From Paludibacter propionicigenes WB4 (GTDB lineage: Bacteria; Bacteroidota; Bacteroidia; Bacteroidales; Paludibacteraceae): DNA of 64,000 nt. The stretch is from NCBI RefSeq assembly GCF_000183135.1, contig NC_014734.1, positions 1,054,001-1,118,000 on the forward strand. The letters are read 5' to 3'. Under the pieces are notes generated by a model. The model was not told the DNA's origin. It ran no database searches and worked only from the letters and a program-made list of their open reading frames with translations. Both the position numbers and the translations under genes were made by a program. Below are positions 8,831 to 17,365 of the stretch, in pieces. The number at the start of each line of letters is the position of its first letter. Within the stretch, counting starts at the first letter, position 1.

Positions 8831-9037
8831 GTGCTAAACTATTACGTAAACAAAAATGCACAACCCAACGGCGACCACGAAGTACACACTGCCGTGTGCC
8901 TTTACCTTCCCACGCTCGAAAACAGAAAATACCTGGGCATATTTCGCTCATGTTCTGATGCCCTGGCCTACGCAAAAGAAACATATCCACAATCCAACGG
9001 ATGCTACTATTGCTGTAGAGAATGCCATACAAGATAG
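8831..9037 (+). CDS. Small conserved Cys-rich protein
   Basis: The product is about 68 residues with core NKNAQPNGDHEVH, then a C-terminal CYYCCRECHT. I recognise this as a small family found across many bacteria, in which HEVH and the terminal Cys/His cluster are kept and may bind a metal. The function is unknown. The usual family start (a short lead into YYVNKNAQ) favours the GTG at 8831. The in-frame ATG at 8786 would add 15 atypical residues (MLLSLKKYNFN...). No neighbour suggests a pathway. Confidence 0.65.
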   Translation: MLNYYVNKNAQPNGDHEVHTAVCLYLPTLENRKYLGIFRSCSDALAYAKETYPQSNGCYYCCRECHTR

Positions 9038-9088
9038 AGGGAGGCCGAAAATATCCTTATAATCGAAAATGAGGATAAAGAATATATC

Positions 9089-9236
9089 GGTGCGCTGCAC
9101 CTCAGGATTCAAGAATAATTACGCTTCTACAAATAGCTCGGGACGCTGTCCCTTTGAGGCTCGTCAAATTTAAGGTGCAGAGCACCAAAATCTTTGTAGA
9201 ATAAAATAGAATAGAAAAAACGAGGTGCAGAGCACC
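9089..9236. repeat. Composite REP-like repeat, copy 1
   Basis: Near-palindromes GGTGCGCTGCACC (9089-9101) and GGTGCAGAGCACC (9174-9186 and 9224-9236) frame a segment TACAAATAGCTCGGGAC...GTCCC near 9127-9152. The same parts recur in reverse orientation at 28427-28565, so this is a dispersed intergenic element, not unique DNA. Confidence 0.75.
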
Positions 9237-9554
9237 GACATATATCTTTCAATCATCTAAATCAATAAAATCTGTTATGATAAGAGCTCAATGAGAGAAA
9301 ACGAGCGACCTTGTCCGATGAGCCGAAAAACAAGGGAGGAAAGCTTAAAAATACCCACTGTTTGACGACTGAAAGGAGGAGTTTGGGGATTTTAGCTTTC
9401 AGACCGCCAGTTTTTCGAGTGAAGCGGGCATAGTCTTGAACTTTTTTGCTTCGTTTTTTGGTTCAAGCCAAAAAATGAAGTGGGGCTTGGGGCAAAGCCC
9501 CAATATAAAACAAATGCACCAAAGTTATAAATCATCTAAATCAAAAAATCTATT
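9237..9554. other. Intergenic stretch with a terminator-like hairpin
   Basis: No gene was seen. Near 9483-9504 the sequence GGGGCTTGGGGCAAAGCCCC forms a GC-rich hairpin, preceded by a direct or inverted Phe-like run (TTTTTTGGTTCAAGCCAAAAAA, in part self-complementary). This looks like a terminator or a dispersed repeat. The stretch precedes the four-gene operon that starts at 9555. Confidence 0.45.
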
Positions 9555-10010
9555 ATGAAGAAAACCAACTTATCCGTACCATTTCGTCGTTATCTGACGC
9601 TCCTGGTGATCATTGTTACGTTGGCGGCCTGTGCCACCATTTCGTCGTTCGACCAATACGCCTACGTGCAAACTACATCGCTCAAAGTAGACGCACTCAA
9701 CACCATGCAACTGGCTACTACCGACTACACGGCAAACGAAAAAACCGTGCAGGAATTACAAACTAAACTACAAAAAGCCTACGAGTACGAGAAGAATCGG
9801 CCAAAGAACGAAATAACTCTCAAACTGTGGACTATTCTACTGAATCCCGAAGGTCATTTACTGGGTGGATTCATCCACCGATGGGAGAAAGATAAAAAGC
9901 TCAACGCAATATTCATTCAGGAAGAAAAGAAAATTGTAGGAGATGCTTTCGACCAGATAGCCGGACTGGAAAGTCAAAAGATTAAACTCGCCGATATAAA
10001 AACTAACTAA
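9555..10010 (+). CDS. Lipoprotein of unknown function
   Basis: The protein has 151 residues with a lipobox LAAC (Cys near 26) after a hydrophobic segment, so it is probably an anchored lipoprotein. The rest is mostly helical and rich in Lys and Gln, with a short hydrophobic stretch WTILLNPEGHLLGGF near 98-112. I do not recognise the family. It starts a same-strand series with 15-bp spacing to the next gene, so it is probably co-transcribed with the three genes below. Confidence 0.7.
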   Translation: MKKTNLSVPFRRYLTLLVIIVTLAACATISSFDQYAYVQTTSLKVDALNTMQLATTDYTANEKTVQELQTKLQKAYEYEKNRPKNEITLKLWTILLNPEGHLLGGFIHRWEKDKKLNAIFIQEEKKIVGDAFDQIAGLESQKIKLADIKTN

Positions 10011-10025
10011 ATACAACAACCGATT

Positions 10026-10355
10026 ATGGGAAACATAGATTTACAAACACTGTTCACTTCGCTCAAAGATGAAGTAAGCGCTCTGGCAATAAGCAGCCTG
10101 AAGCAGTATAAAAACGAAGCCACTGCCGATGGACTAAAACTACTGGACACACTGAAAACCGATATCGAAAACTGGAAAAACGAACTACTGAAAGGAGAAA
10201 TATCTGTTGAAGACCTTGAATTTTTAGTGCTGGGTAAAAAAGAACTGATAGAAATGAACACGCTGAAACAAGTGGGACTAGCTAAAATCAAAATAGACGA
10301 ATTCAAAAACAATATACTAAAACTCATTGCCAATAAACTGGCAGCATTATTATGA
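10026..10355 (+). CDS. Small helical protein of unknown function
   Basis: The protein has 109 residues, is almost entirely predicted helical and charged (LKTDIENWKNELLKGE), with no signal peptide and no recognised motif. It ends in a hydrophobic KLIANKLAALL tail. The preceding stop is only 15 bp away and the next gene starts within 20 bp, so it belongs to the same operon. Confidence 0.6.
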   Translation: MGNIDLQTLFTSLKDEVSALAISSLKQYKNEATADGLKLLDTLKTDIENWKNELLKGEISVEDLEFLVLGKKELIEMNTLKQVGLAKIKIDEFKNNILKLIANKLAALL

Positions 10356-10371
10356 CCGTAAGCACCACCCT

Positions 10372-10656
10372 ATGAAAAGAGCAATTTTACAAATGTTTCT
10401 GCTCTCATTCACCTTGAGCTCACTGAGCCAGATAAGAGTTACCATCGCAGACATCAATTTCAGATCGACACCTGAGCTTACCAACAACATAATTTGCACC
10501 ATACCCCGGGGCACACACCTTACCATTCTCGACGGTGGAGTGTATATTCCTGGCTGGGTAATGGTAAAATACAACGGCAAGCTGGGCTACGTTCGGACGG
10601 CTTACCTGAAACTCAGGTTACACACAGAAACCAGAAAACGTAAACAACACAACTAA
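10372..10656 (+). CDS. Small secreted SH3-like domain protein
   Basis: The product has 94 residues if read from the ATG at 10372 (MKRAILQ), which gives a signal peptide ending LSQ. An earlier in-frame ATG at 10327 would add a non-hydrophobic lead. The rest matches a bacterial SH3 (SH3b) domain: ADINFRSTP, then IPRGTHLTIL, WVMVKYNGKLGYV and AYLKL. Such domains often bind peptidoglycan or peptides. The basic tail (TETRKRKQHN) is unusual. It sits between the helical protein and the larger unknown protein in one operon. Confidence 0.75.
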   Translation: MKRAILQMFLLSFTLSSLSQIRVTIADINFRSTPELTNNIICTIPRGTHLTILDGGVYIPGWVMVKYNGKLGYVRTAYLKLRLHTETRKRKQHN

Positions 10657-10668
10657 CACAAACAGTCT

Positions 10669-11304
10669 ATGTTCTATTTAAGATTAAATAAATTACGGAT
10701 TTACAGCAACGGCTCTCTATTGGGCATGACCGAAGTTCAACTAATGAGCTTTGTAACCCTGGGCGAAGCCGATTTTCCCATGCTCAATGAGTTTTTCCGC
10801 ACCAGCGATGCAGCTCAGAAGCGCGAATTGGTGTCGCAAGCCGTGGCACGGGTAGTGAGTTCCCGCGTAATGCCGCAGATACAGCGCGTAAAAGACCATC
10901 AAATCATCTATTTCGGCGATACGGGTTACAACGTATTTGTGTCCGACACCATCCCCGAAAGCATCAACTGGATGCTAATGGCCATAAAATCCAATCAGGA
11001 GCTGGTAGACAACGCTACCCTCCTCTCGCAGATACTCACCGGTAAAAACATCAGCACGCTGGTTAGCACCATCGGGATGCTATCGAGCGCATCCAGCCCC
11101 GTGACCAGCGCAGTAAGCACACTCACTACACTTGTTGCCGAATCCATTCTAAAGCTTTGTGCCAACAGCAAAGACCGACAACTGGGTCTGCTCCTCACCT
11201 CTTTCACCCGTCAGGAACATTATCCATTCGGCAAACGCGATTCGCAAAACGTACCCGACGCCACCGGCAATATGAAAGTGGATTATACCATATTTGGATT
11301 CTGA
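10669..11304 (+). CDS. Unknown protein, last gene of the 9.5 kb operon
   Basis: The protein has 211 residues. The start MFYLRLNKLRIYSNGSLLGMTEVQ looks like the first strands of a beta-sandwich or C2-like fold. A long middle section (MLSSASSPVTSAVSTLTTLVAESIL) is hydrophobic and could be amphipathic or membrane-active. The end DYTIFGF is strand-like. No signal peptide was seen. I do not recognise a family. It follows the SH3 protein after 12 bp. Confidence 0.6.
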   Translation: MFYLRLNKLRIYSNGSLLGMTEVQLMSFVTLGEADFPMLNEFFRTSDAAQKRELVSQAVARVVSSRVMPQIQRVKDHQIIYFGDTGYNVFVSDTIPESINWMLMAIKSNQELVDNATLLSQILTGKNISTLVSTIGMLSSASSPVTSAVSTLTTLVAESILKLCANSKDRQLGLLLTSFTRQEHYPFGKRDSQNVPDATGNMKVDYTIFGF

Positions 11305-11474
11305 AAAAGATTTATAATGCCACAACAGACATTCTAATAACTGCAAAATGTTTTGAGAATTAAGAAGGTTAGGTAGAAATAATCTCACGCTAAATAAGAG
11401 GTGTTTGTTTTTATAAATTTCTTAAGTTTTGAAAAATAAATACTGGTTTAAGAATTATTACTAATTATAATTAT

Positions 11475-11482
11475 TACTTTTG
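11475..11482 (+). promoter_or_regulatory. Promoter -7 element of the HEPN-like/SecB operon
   Basis: TACTTTTG at 11475-11482 matches TAnnTTTG. Transcription would begin near 11490, about 60 bp before the first start codon. No clear -33 TTTG at the proper distance was seen. Confidence 0.55.
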
Positions 11483-11547
11483 CAGTTCAAACAAAAGAAT
11501 TACACCTCGTTAGCTGCATTCGATACCATTAAATCTTTGTTTAGTCT

Positions 11548-11949
11548 ATGTCGAGATTACTTGAAAAATCCAAGTTCAATATTGATGCGGCCGAAGTGTT
11601 GATTAAAGAATACTTATACGCTCCCAGTGTGCATTGCTCATATTATAGTTGCTTGCAACGAATAAAGTCAATTCTGCCTGATTATTATGCTATCTCTTTT
11701 AGTCAAATAGATTTAAATGTTAGAACGGGAACAGAAAATGAGCATGGATATCTAATTCGTTTTATTTCTGAAGAAATTCGCAGAAATTTTGGTTTTGAGG
11801 AATATGTCCTATTTAAGAGAAATATAGGTGACTTAAAAGAATTCAGAATCCATTCTGATTATAAAGATATTGAAATTACCTCGGATCAGTCGAACAAAGC
11901 ATATAGAAAAGCGTTAGACATTAATAAGTTCTTGAATGAAAAGTTTTAA
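11548..11949 (+). CDS. HEPN-like domain protein
   Basis: The protein has 133 residues and is all-helical. The start KSKFNIDAAEVLI with YSCLQRIKSIL, and the late FRIHSDYKD segment followed by KALDINKFLNE, fit the small HEPN class in which R..ADY-like residues replace the RNase motif. A canonical Rx4-6H was not found, so RNase activity should not be assumed. The gene is AT-rich relative to its neighbours. It opens a three-gene operon with an unknown protein (50 bp later) and a SecB-like chaperone, a layout reminiscent of toxin-antitoxin-chaperone modules. The role as toxin or partner is inferred. Confidence 0.6.
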   Translation: MSRLLEKSKFNIDAAEVLIKEYLYAPSVHCSYYSCLQRIKSILPDYYAISFSQIDLNVRTGTENEHGYLIRFISEEIRRNFGFEEYVLFKRNIGDLKEFRIHSDYKDIEITSDQSNKAYRKALDINKFLNEKF

Positions 11950-11999
11950 TACATAAATCCTTTTTGTATAAATTTTAGCGTTCTAGTAAATATAATAAA

Positions 12000-12371
12000 A
12001 TGAACTCAAAAGACTACTTAAAGAAAAAATTGAATGAAATTAGTAATGTTTTCCCTGAATTGACATTTAGATATCAATTCAATGAAAACACAAAAACTCA
12101 TATTATTGAGGTAAAGCCGTTGGAAACTTACCAAACCAACAATGATTACATTAAATATGAGGCTGAACTTATGTTTAATTTTGAGAATGAGTTTTTCCCA
12201 GAAACTATTTTGTTTGTATCTGAAGATTCTTTGACGCAAATCACTGAACCAGAATTTACTATTCAAAAACAAATATTTGTAAGTTCTCCTCTTAAGTCTA
12301 ATTATTTATTTGAACTTGAGAAAGATTTGTTTTGTGTTGCAACAGAAATTAATTATGCATTAGCAGCTTAA
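12000..12371 (+). CDS. Unknown middle protein of HEPN-like/SecB module
   Basis: The protein has 123 residues with mixed beta strands (FRYQFNENTKTHIIEVKPLE) and an acidic middle (EAELMFNFENEFFPE). No signal peptide or known catalytic motif was seen. It is encoded 5 bp before the SecB-like gene and is AT-rich like its partners. I do not recognise the family by name. In a toxin-antitoxin-chaperone reading it would be the antitoxin or chaperone client. Confidence 0.65.
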   Translation: MNSKDYLKKKLNEISNVFPELTFRYQFNENTKTHIIEVKPLETYQTNNDYIKYEAELMFNFENEFFPETILFVSEDSLTQITEPEFTIQKQIFVSSPLKSNYLFELEKDLFCVATEINYALAA

Positions 12372-12376
12372 AAATT

Positions 12377-12793
12377 ATGAGCGGAACAAAGACATCTTCA
12401 TTCCAATTTAAAGGATATAGGATTGAACGATCAGTTATTGAACTGAAATCGGTTGAGATTGGTGAAAACTTCAATATATCATTTGATTCAAAAGGTATTA
12501 TCAATAAATCCGAATCATCTTATCAACTTAATCTAACTGCTTATATTAAAGACAAAGAGAACACAATTAACATTGAGGTTGCTGTTGTTTCATTCTTTTC
12601 TTTTGATAGTCAAATTGAAAAAAGTCAATTAGAAAAGTTGTTCTATATGAATGCACCTGCTATAATTTTTCCTTATTTGCGGTCATACATTACAACTTTA
12701 ACTGTTTTGTCTGGTATTGATCCAATAATTTTACCAACATTAAATCTGTCAAGTTTAGGCAAAGAGTTAGAAGAAAACACTACTGAAATTTAA
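12377..12793 (+). CDS. SecB-like chaperone
   Basis: The protein has 138 residues. The start FQFKGYRIERSVIELK and the late NAPAIIFPYLRSYITTLT then PIILPTLNL are close to the SecB fold signature (helix with PYxRxxI, then the PxLN element). SecB binds unfolded proteins, and SecB-like relatives can also act as the chaperone that keeps an antitoxin folded in toxin-antitoxin-chaperone systems. Most Bacteroidetes lack a general SecB for export, so this dedicated copy downstream of a HEPN-like gene is more likely module-specific. It ends before a terminator at 12820-12854. Confidence 0.75.
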   Translation: MSGTKTSSFQFKGYRIERSVIELKSVEIGENFNISFDSKGIINKSESSYQLNLTAYIKDKENTINIEVAVVSFFSFDSQIEKSQLEKLFYMNAPAIIFPYLRSYITTLTVLSGIDPIILPTLNLSSLGKELEENTTEI

Positions 12794-12819
12794 GCCAATT
12801 ATTTTTTTCTAATACAATC

Positions 12820-12854
12820 AGTCCCATACAAGTTATACTTAATGGGACTTTTTC
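12820..12854 (+). terminator. Terminator of the HEPN-like/SecB operon
   Basis: AGTCCCAT (12820-12827) pairs with ATGGGACT (12842-12849), followed by TTTT. Confidence 0.8.
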
Positions 12855-12906
12855 ATTTAAATAGAAATAAACATTTGACTCTGCATATTATTTAAATCGA
12901 CCATCA

Positions 12907-12932
12907 AAAGCAAGCTCTCAGGCTTGCTTTTA
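12907..12932. terminator. Second hairpin, possible bidirectional terminator
   Basis: AAAAGCAAGC (12907-12916) pairs with GCTTGCTTTT (12922-12931) around a short loop. A/T runs on both sides allow termination in either direction. Confidence 0.6.
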
Positions 12933-13031
12933 TTGCTTATAATCCATCCTCGAAAACGCCTCCTCTTCCATTCATAGAAAATTAATACGTTAAAGTCCTT
13001 AAATCGTATACAGTCTATTCAGTATTAGTTG

Positions 13032-13057
13032 TAATTTTGCACCGTTGTTTAAACAAC
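13032..13057 (+). promoter_or_regulatory. Promoter and palindromic operator of the marR-efflux operon
   Basis: TAATTTTG at 13032-13039 is the -7 element. Right behind it lies the perfect 14-bp palindrome GTTGTTTAAACAAC (13044-13057), which would cover the transcription start. This is the expected place for an autoregulatory MarR dimer. A related half-site (ACAACCATTGTTTAG, near 13535) lies between marR and the tolC-like gene. Confidence 0.65.
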
Positions 13058-13075
13058 TATTAAAAGCACAACTAT

Positions 13076-13510
13076 ATGACACAGTTACAAAATGATGAGA
13101 TATTCAATATACTAGTCGGTAAAATATCGGCCGCAATCAACCGTACTTTTCTGCGTGCATTTGTAGTCGAAGGCATTGATATCACCACTGAACAGTGGTC
13201 GGTGCTGGCCTGCTTATGGGAAAAAGACAAAGTAACTCAGCAGACTCTTTGCCACCTGACGGCTAAAGATAAACCAAGTATGACAAGGCTTATAGACAAG
13301 CTGGAAAAGCGTAATCTGGTAACGCGCGTATCGGATAATAACGACAGAAGAATCAACCTGATTCACCTAACTGATGCCGGACTGGCACTACAGCAACGTG
13401 CTACACAAATAGTGCATCAGGTGGCCAACAAAACGCTGAATAACATCACCGACGAAGAGCTGAACACCAGCCGGGTAGTCTTAAAAAAGATCATGGCTAA
13501 TCTAAAATAA
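13076..13510 (+). CDS. MarR-family transcriptional regulator
   Basis: The protein has 144 residues. The winged-helix core is clear: DITTEQWSVLACLWE, the recognition helix region LTAKDKPSMTRLIDKLEKRN, and the wing SDNNDRRINLIHLTDAG. Such dimers repress nearby efflux genes and release DNA on binding a phenolic or amphipathic ligand. It heads an operon with TolC-, HlyD- and permease-type genes and has its own palindromic site at the promoter, so autoregulation and control of the pump are likely. The ligand cannot be inferred. Confidence 0.9.
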   Translation: MTQLQNDEIFNILVGKISAAINRTFLRAFVVEGIDITTEQWSVLACLWEKDKVTQQTLCHLTAKDKPSMTRLIDKLEKRNLVTRVSDNNDRRINLIHLTDAGLALQQRATQIVHQVANKTLNNITDEELNTSRVVLKKIMANLK

Positions 13511-13580
13511 TTTTTTTAGCCTATTAGTTGCACATACAACCATTGTTTAGTCAATCACATATTATATTTATAAAAAAGGT

Positions 13581-15092
13581 ATGAATAAAAACCTATTAGT
13601 TATCATTGCCGTTGCCGGATCGGTGCAGATACAGGCACAGAAAGTGCTTCAACTCGAAGATTGTCGCCAGATGGCGCTTGCGCACAATAAAAGTTTGCAA
13701 ATGGTACAAGAATCTGTAAAAGCAGCAAAGCAACTGAAAGAAGCAGCATTTACACAGTTTTTGCCAAACTTTTCTGCCAACGGGGCTTACACCCGAAATG
13801 AGAAAAATCTTTCGTTATTGTCTGAAGACGCAAATTTACCGGTTTATAACATGAATGCCAATGGGACTCCGAATTATGCCAATTCATGGAATAACAGCTG
13901 GAAACAAGTAGCTGCGAACACCTATGCTCCGATGGATGCAGCAGGAAATGTGTTCGATCCCAAAGTAAATCCGGAGAAAATCCAGTGGAAAAACTATGCA
14001 TTGCTACCCAAAAGTGCTATGGAGTTCGATGTTCAAAATGTATTTGTCGGATCCATTGGTTTTGTACAACCGATTTTCATGGGTGGTAAAATCAAAGAAC
14101 TCTACAATATTGCCAAATACGGTGAGAATCTTGCTCAGGCTCAACAGGAGAGTAAAATGACCGAGCTGTTACTGGAAGTTGACGAAGCCTATTGGCGGGT
14201 AGTTTCGCTTGAAAACAAAGTGAAACTGGCAAAAGAATACCGTAACCTGATAGCTCGTGTTGATTCAAACGTAACCGATATGATAAATGAAGGCGTTGCC
14301 ACCAAAGCCGAAGCCTTGAAAGTGCGCGTTAAGCTCAACGAAGCCGACATTACAATGACAAAAGCCGAAGATGGACTGAACCTGTCGAGAATGGCACTCA
14401 ATCAGTTATGTGGTATAGCGTTGGATGATGTGTACACACTGGCCGACCAGGACTTAGCCGCCGAAACTATCACCCGACTTATCCCTATTGATCAGGCATT
14501 GAACAACAGACCGGAGATAAAACAGCTGATACAGTTGGAAAACATTGCCAAATCAAACGAGAAAATTATGGTTTCACGCTTCTTGCCCAACATCGTACTT
14601 TCGGGTAATTATCTGGTGACCAACCCCAATTCGTTTGATGGTTATAAGAATCAATTCGGAGGCATGTACTCCATAGGAGTTGTAGCTAATATCCCTTTGT
14701 TTCACTTTGGAGACAAGGTTCATACGCTGAATGCAGCCAAATCACAACACAAAATCGCTACACTGCAATTGGAAGAAACTAAGGAAAAAATGCAGCTTCA
14801 GATCAAGCAAAGTTCCTACAAAGTAGCCGAAAGTTTAAAAAAGAAAACATCAACAGAACATAATGTGGAACAAGCAGAAGAAAACCTTCGTTACGCCACC
14901 GAAGGCTTTACCGAAGGAGTAATAACCTCTACCGATTTGTTGGGCGCTCAAACCGCATGGTTATCGGCCAAGTCTGAATATATCGATGCGAACATTGACG
15001 TAAAGCTAACCAACCTGTACTTAGCTAAATCACTCGGAACACTCGCCAGCGATTATAAAACCGGAAGTCAGAATTCAGCAAACAAGAAATAA
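13581..15092 (+). CDS. TolC-family outer-membrane efflux protein
   Basis: The protein has 503 residues with a signal peptide (about 1-20, ending IQA). Two repeats of long helices flank beta strands, as in the outer-membrane efflux protein family: LEDCRQMALAHNKSL at the start, and QAEENLRYATEGFTEGVITSTDLLGAQTAW in the second half (shown as separate parts). It would form the trimeric exit duct. A 60-residue insertion near 75-150 with several Asn/Trp residues is longer than in E. coli TolC. It is followed after 55 bp by the adaptor gene. Confidence 0.92.
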   Translation: MNKNLLVIIAVAGSVQIQAQKVLQLEDCRQMALAHNKSLQMVQESVKAAKQLKEAAFTQFLPNFSANGAYTRNEKNLSLLSEDANLPVYNMNANGTPNYANSWNNSWKQVAANTYAPMDAAGNVFDPKVNPEKIQWKNYALLPKSAMEFDVQNVFVGSIGFVQPIFMGGKIKELYNIAKYGENLAQAQQESKMTELLLEVDEAYWRVVSLENKVKLAKEYRNLIARVDSNVTDMINEGVATKAEALKVRVKLNEADITMTKAEDGLNLSRMALNQLCGIALDDVYTLADQDLAAETITRLIPIDQALNNRPEIKQLIQLENIAKSNEKIMVSRFLPNIVLSGNYLVTNPNSFDGYKNQFGGMYSIGVVANIPLFHFGDKVHTLNAAKSQHKIATLQLEETKEKMQLQIKQSSYKVAESLKKKTSTEHNVEQAEENLRYATEGFTEGVITSTDLLGAQTAWLSAKSEYIDANIDVKLTNLYLAKSLGTLASDYKTGSQNSANKK

Positions 15093-15146
15093 CTTCCACC
15101 AAAACTATCAAATAAAAATATAAACATACTCAATATCTCTACAACA

Positions 15147-16139
15147 ATGAAAAAAAGAAATCAGGATTTAAGAACCGGCTTAATAGCTTTAATTGTAGTC
15201 ATAGTTTTGATATTCATCATCGGTTTAATCATCAACAGACCCGAACCGATTATTATACAAGGTGAAGCAGATGCTTCGGAAATCAGAATTTCGGGTAAAA
15301 TTACCGGACGTGTCAAAGAGTTCAAGGCCGAGGAAGGTACTCAGGTAAAAATAGGCGATACGCTCGTAGTTATCGATAGTCCCGAGCTTGCAGCAAAAAT
15401 AGAACAAGCCAATGCCGCAGAAAATGCTGCGCAGGCGCAAAACAAAAAAGCAATAAAAGGTGCCCGCAAAGAAATGATTGTTGGTGCATGGGAAATGTGG
15501 CAAAAAGCACAGGTCGGAGTTGATATAGCTAAAAAATCGTTCGATCGGGTTCAACGTTTATTCGATAAAGGCGTAGTAACAGCCCAAAAACGCGACGAAG
15601 CCGAAGCTCAATACAAAGCTGCCGTAGCAACCGCAAGTGCAGCTAAATCGCAATACGACATGGCAAAAAATGGTGCTGAAAAAGAGGATAAAGAAGCTGC
15701 ACTGGCACTGGTTGACCGGGCTAAAGGCGCTGTAAATGAAGTAAAATCATACCTGAAAGAAATAACCCTCACATCGCCCATCAATGGTGAAATCACAGAC
15801 ATATACCCTAAACGTGGCGAACTGGTTGGAGCAGGTGCACCTATCATGAGTATTGTAGATCTGAACGATATCTGGTTTACCTTTAATGTTCGCGAAGACT
15901 TACTCGGTGGACTTAAAATGGATAAAACATTCAAAGTAAAAGTTCCTGCTTTAAATAACAAAATTGTAGAAGTAAAAGTGACTTATATAAAAGCATTGGC
16001 TTCTTACGCTACCTGGAAAGCAACCAAAACCACAGGTCAGTTTGATGTGAAAACATTCGAAGTTCGTGCCCGTCCTACTGCCAAAGTAGCTGATTTACGT
16101 CCCGGAATGACCGCTTTGTTTGAAGAAACCGTAAAATAA
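15147..16139 (+). CDS. HlyD/EmrA-type membrane fusion protein
   Basis: The protein has 330 residues. One N-terminal transmembrane helix (about 12-31) is followed by a lipoyl-like half (VKEFKAEEGTQVKIGDTLVV), a long Ala-rich coiled coil (60-190), and the returning half with TSPINGEITDIYPKRGE and a beta-barrel domain. It links inner-membrane transport proteins to the TolC-like duct. It lies between the TolC gene and two permease genes on one strand. Confidence 0.92.
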   Translation: MKKRNQDLRTGLIALIVVIVLIFIIGLIINRPEPIIIQGEADASEIRISGKITGRVKEFKAEEGTQVKIGDTLVVIDSPELAAKIEQANAAENAAQAQNKKAIKGARKEMIVGAWEMWQKAQVGVDIAKKSFDRVQRLFDKGVVTAQKRDEAEAQYKAAVATASAAKSQYDMAKNGAEKEDKEAALALVDRAKGAVNEVKSYLKEITLTSPINGEITDIYPKRGELVGAGAPIMSIVDLNDIWFTFNVREDLLGGLKMDKTFKVKVPALNNKIVEVKVTYIKALASYATWKATKTTGQFDVKTFEVRARPTAKVADLRPGMTALFEETVK

Positions 16140-16178
16140 CAACCTCTTAACTCTCAATAAAACGAGAGTAAAAATGAT

Positions 16179-17357
16179 ATGTCAAACAATACAGTAACAG
16201 CATTTAAGAATACACTAAACCGTGAACTGAAGCGAATGGTGAGTCGTCCGATTTACTTCATATCCACGTTTGTCATCATGACGTTCTGCTACGTGTTTTT
16301 TCTGACTTTCTTCAACGAAGGTCAGCCAAACAAGATGCCAATCGGGATAGTTGATTTAGATAACTCATCCATTTCACGACAATTTGTTCGCAATCTGGAA
16401 GCCACTCAACAGGCAAAAATTGTGATGCGTCTCAACAGTCACAAGGAAGCCCGTGAGGAAATGCAACGGGGAAATATCTATGCTTTCGTTGAAATAAAAA
16501 GGAACTTTGCAAACGATGCTATAACGAACCGCCGCCCTACCCTCACATTTTATATAAACGATGCTTATCTGATTGCAGGCTCGCTTATATCAAAAGATAT
16601 AACCTACATGAGTGCGGCAACATCTATCGGTATGCAGCAAAAAGTACTCAGGGCAAAAGGTATAGATGAAAGCCGTATAAAAGGCATCATTCAACCCATC
16701 GCACTGGACACGCACCTTATAGGTAATCCATGGGCTAATTACGGGACTTATTTATTGAATGTCATCTTACCCGGGATGCTGCAGTTAATGGTTTTATTGA
16801 TGACCGCTTTCCCTATTGGAGTTGAATACAAACAACGCACCTCACGGGAATGGGTTGAAAATGCAAATCATTCCATGTTTGCTGCTCTTACCGGAAAGCT
16901 TCTACCTTACACGGTTATATTTACGTTTTTAGGGATTATTGGTAACATACTTTTGTACAAATACATGCATTATCCACTCAATTCGAGTATTGGATGGATG
17001 TTTCTGGCTACTTTCTTGCTGGTTATTTCATCGCAGGCAGTTGGAGTGATCTTTATCGGTATTACTCCCGTATTGCGTGATGGAGTCACATTTGCCGGAA
17101 TATTCGGAACTTTGGGAATAACCTTTGCCGGGTCTACTTTTCCTATAGAACAAATGCCTATGGGCAGCAGAATCATCAGCGAGCTATTCCCTATCCACCA
17201 TTATTTCAACATATATGTTGACCAGGCACTTAATGGAATAGATATTCATTATTCGCTGATTTCGTATGTATTTATGCTTGCGTTTTTAATTTTGCCATTT
17301 TTTGTATTTAATCGACTCAAAAATGCTGCCATTAGTCAGAACTATCCTACTAAATAA
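16179..17357 (+). CDS. ABC-2 type permease 1
   Basis: The protein has 392 residues. The first transmembrane helix (about 25-45) is followed by a periplasmic domain with GIVDLDNSSISRQFVRNLEA, then five helices near the C-terminus including SSQAVGVIFIGITPVLRDG and TLGITFAGSTFPIEQMP. This is the YhhJ/YbhR-like ABC-2 permease layout. Such proteins normally need an ATPase partner. None is encoded in this operon. The next gene is its heterodimer partner. Confidence 0.88.
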   Translation: MSNNTVTAFKNTLNRELKRMVSRPIYFISTFVIMTFCYVFFLTFFNEGQPNKMPIGIVDLDNSSISRQFVRNLEATQQAKIVMRLNSHKEAREEMQRGNIYAFVEIKRNFANDAITNRRPTLTFYINDAYLIAGSLISKDITYMSAATSIGMQQKVLRAKGIDESRIKGIIQPIALDTHLIGNPWANYGTYLLNVILPGMLQLMVLLMTAFPIGVEYKQRTSREWVENANHSMFAALTGKLLPYTVIFTFLGIIGNILLYKYMHYPLNSSIGWMFLATFLLVISSQAVGVIFIGITPVLRDGVTFAGIFGTLGITFAGSTFPIEQMPMGSRIISELFPIHHYFNIYVDQALNGIDIHYSLISYVFMLAFLILPFFVFNRLKNAAISQNYPTK

Positions 17358-17365
17358 GTTTTAGA

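Noticed and set aside
11548-11949. Canonical HEPN RNase with Rx4-6H
   Set aside because: The motif is not evident, so the feature is called HEPN-like only and toxin activity is not claimed.
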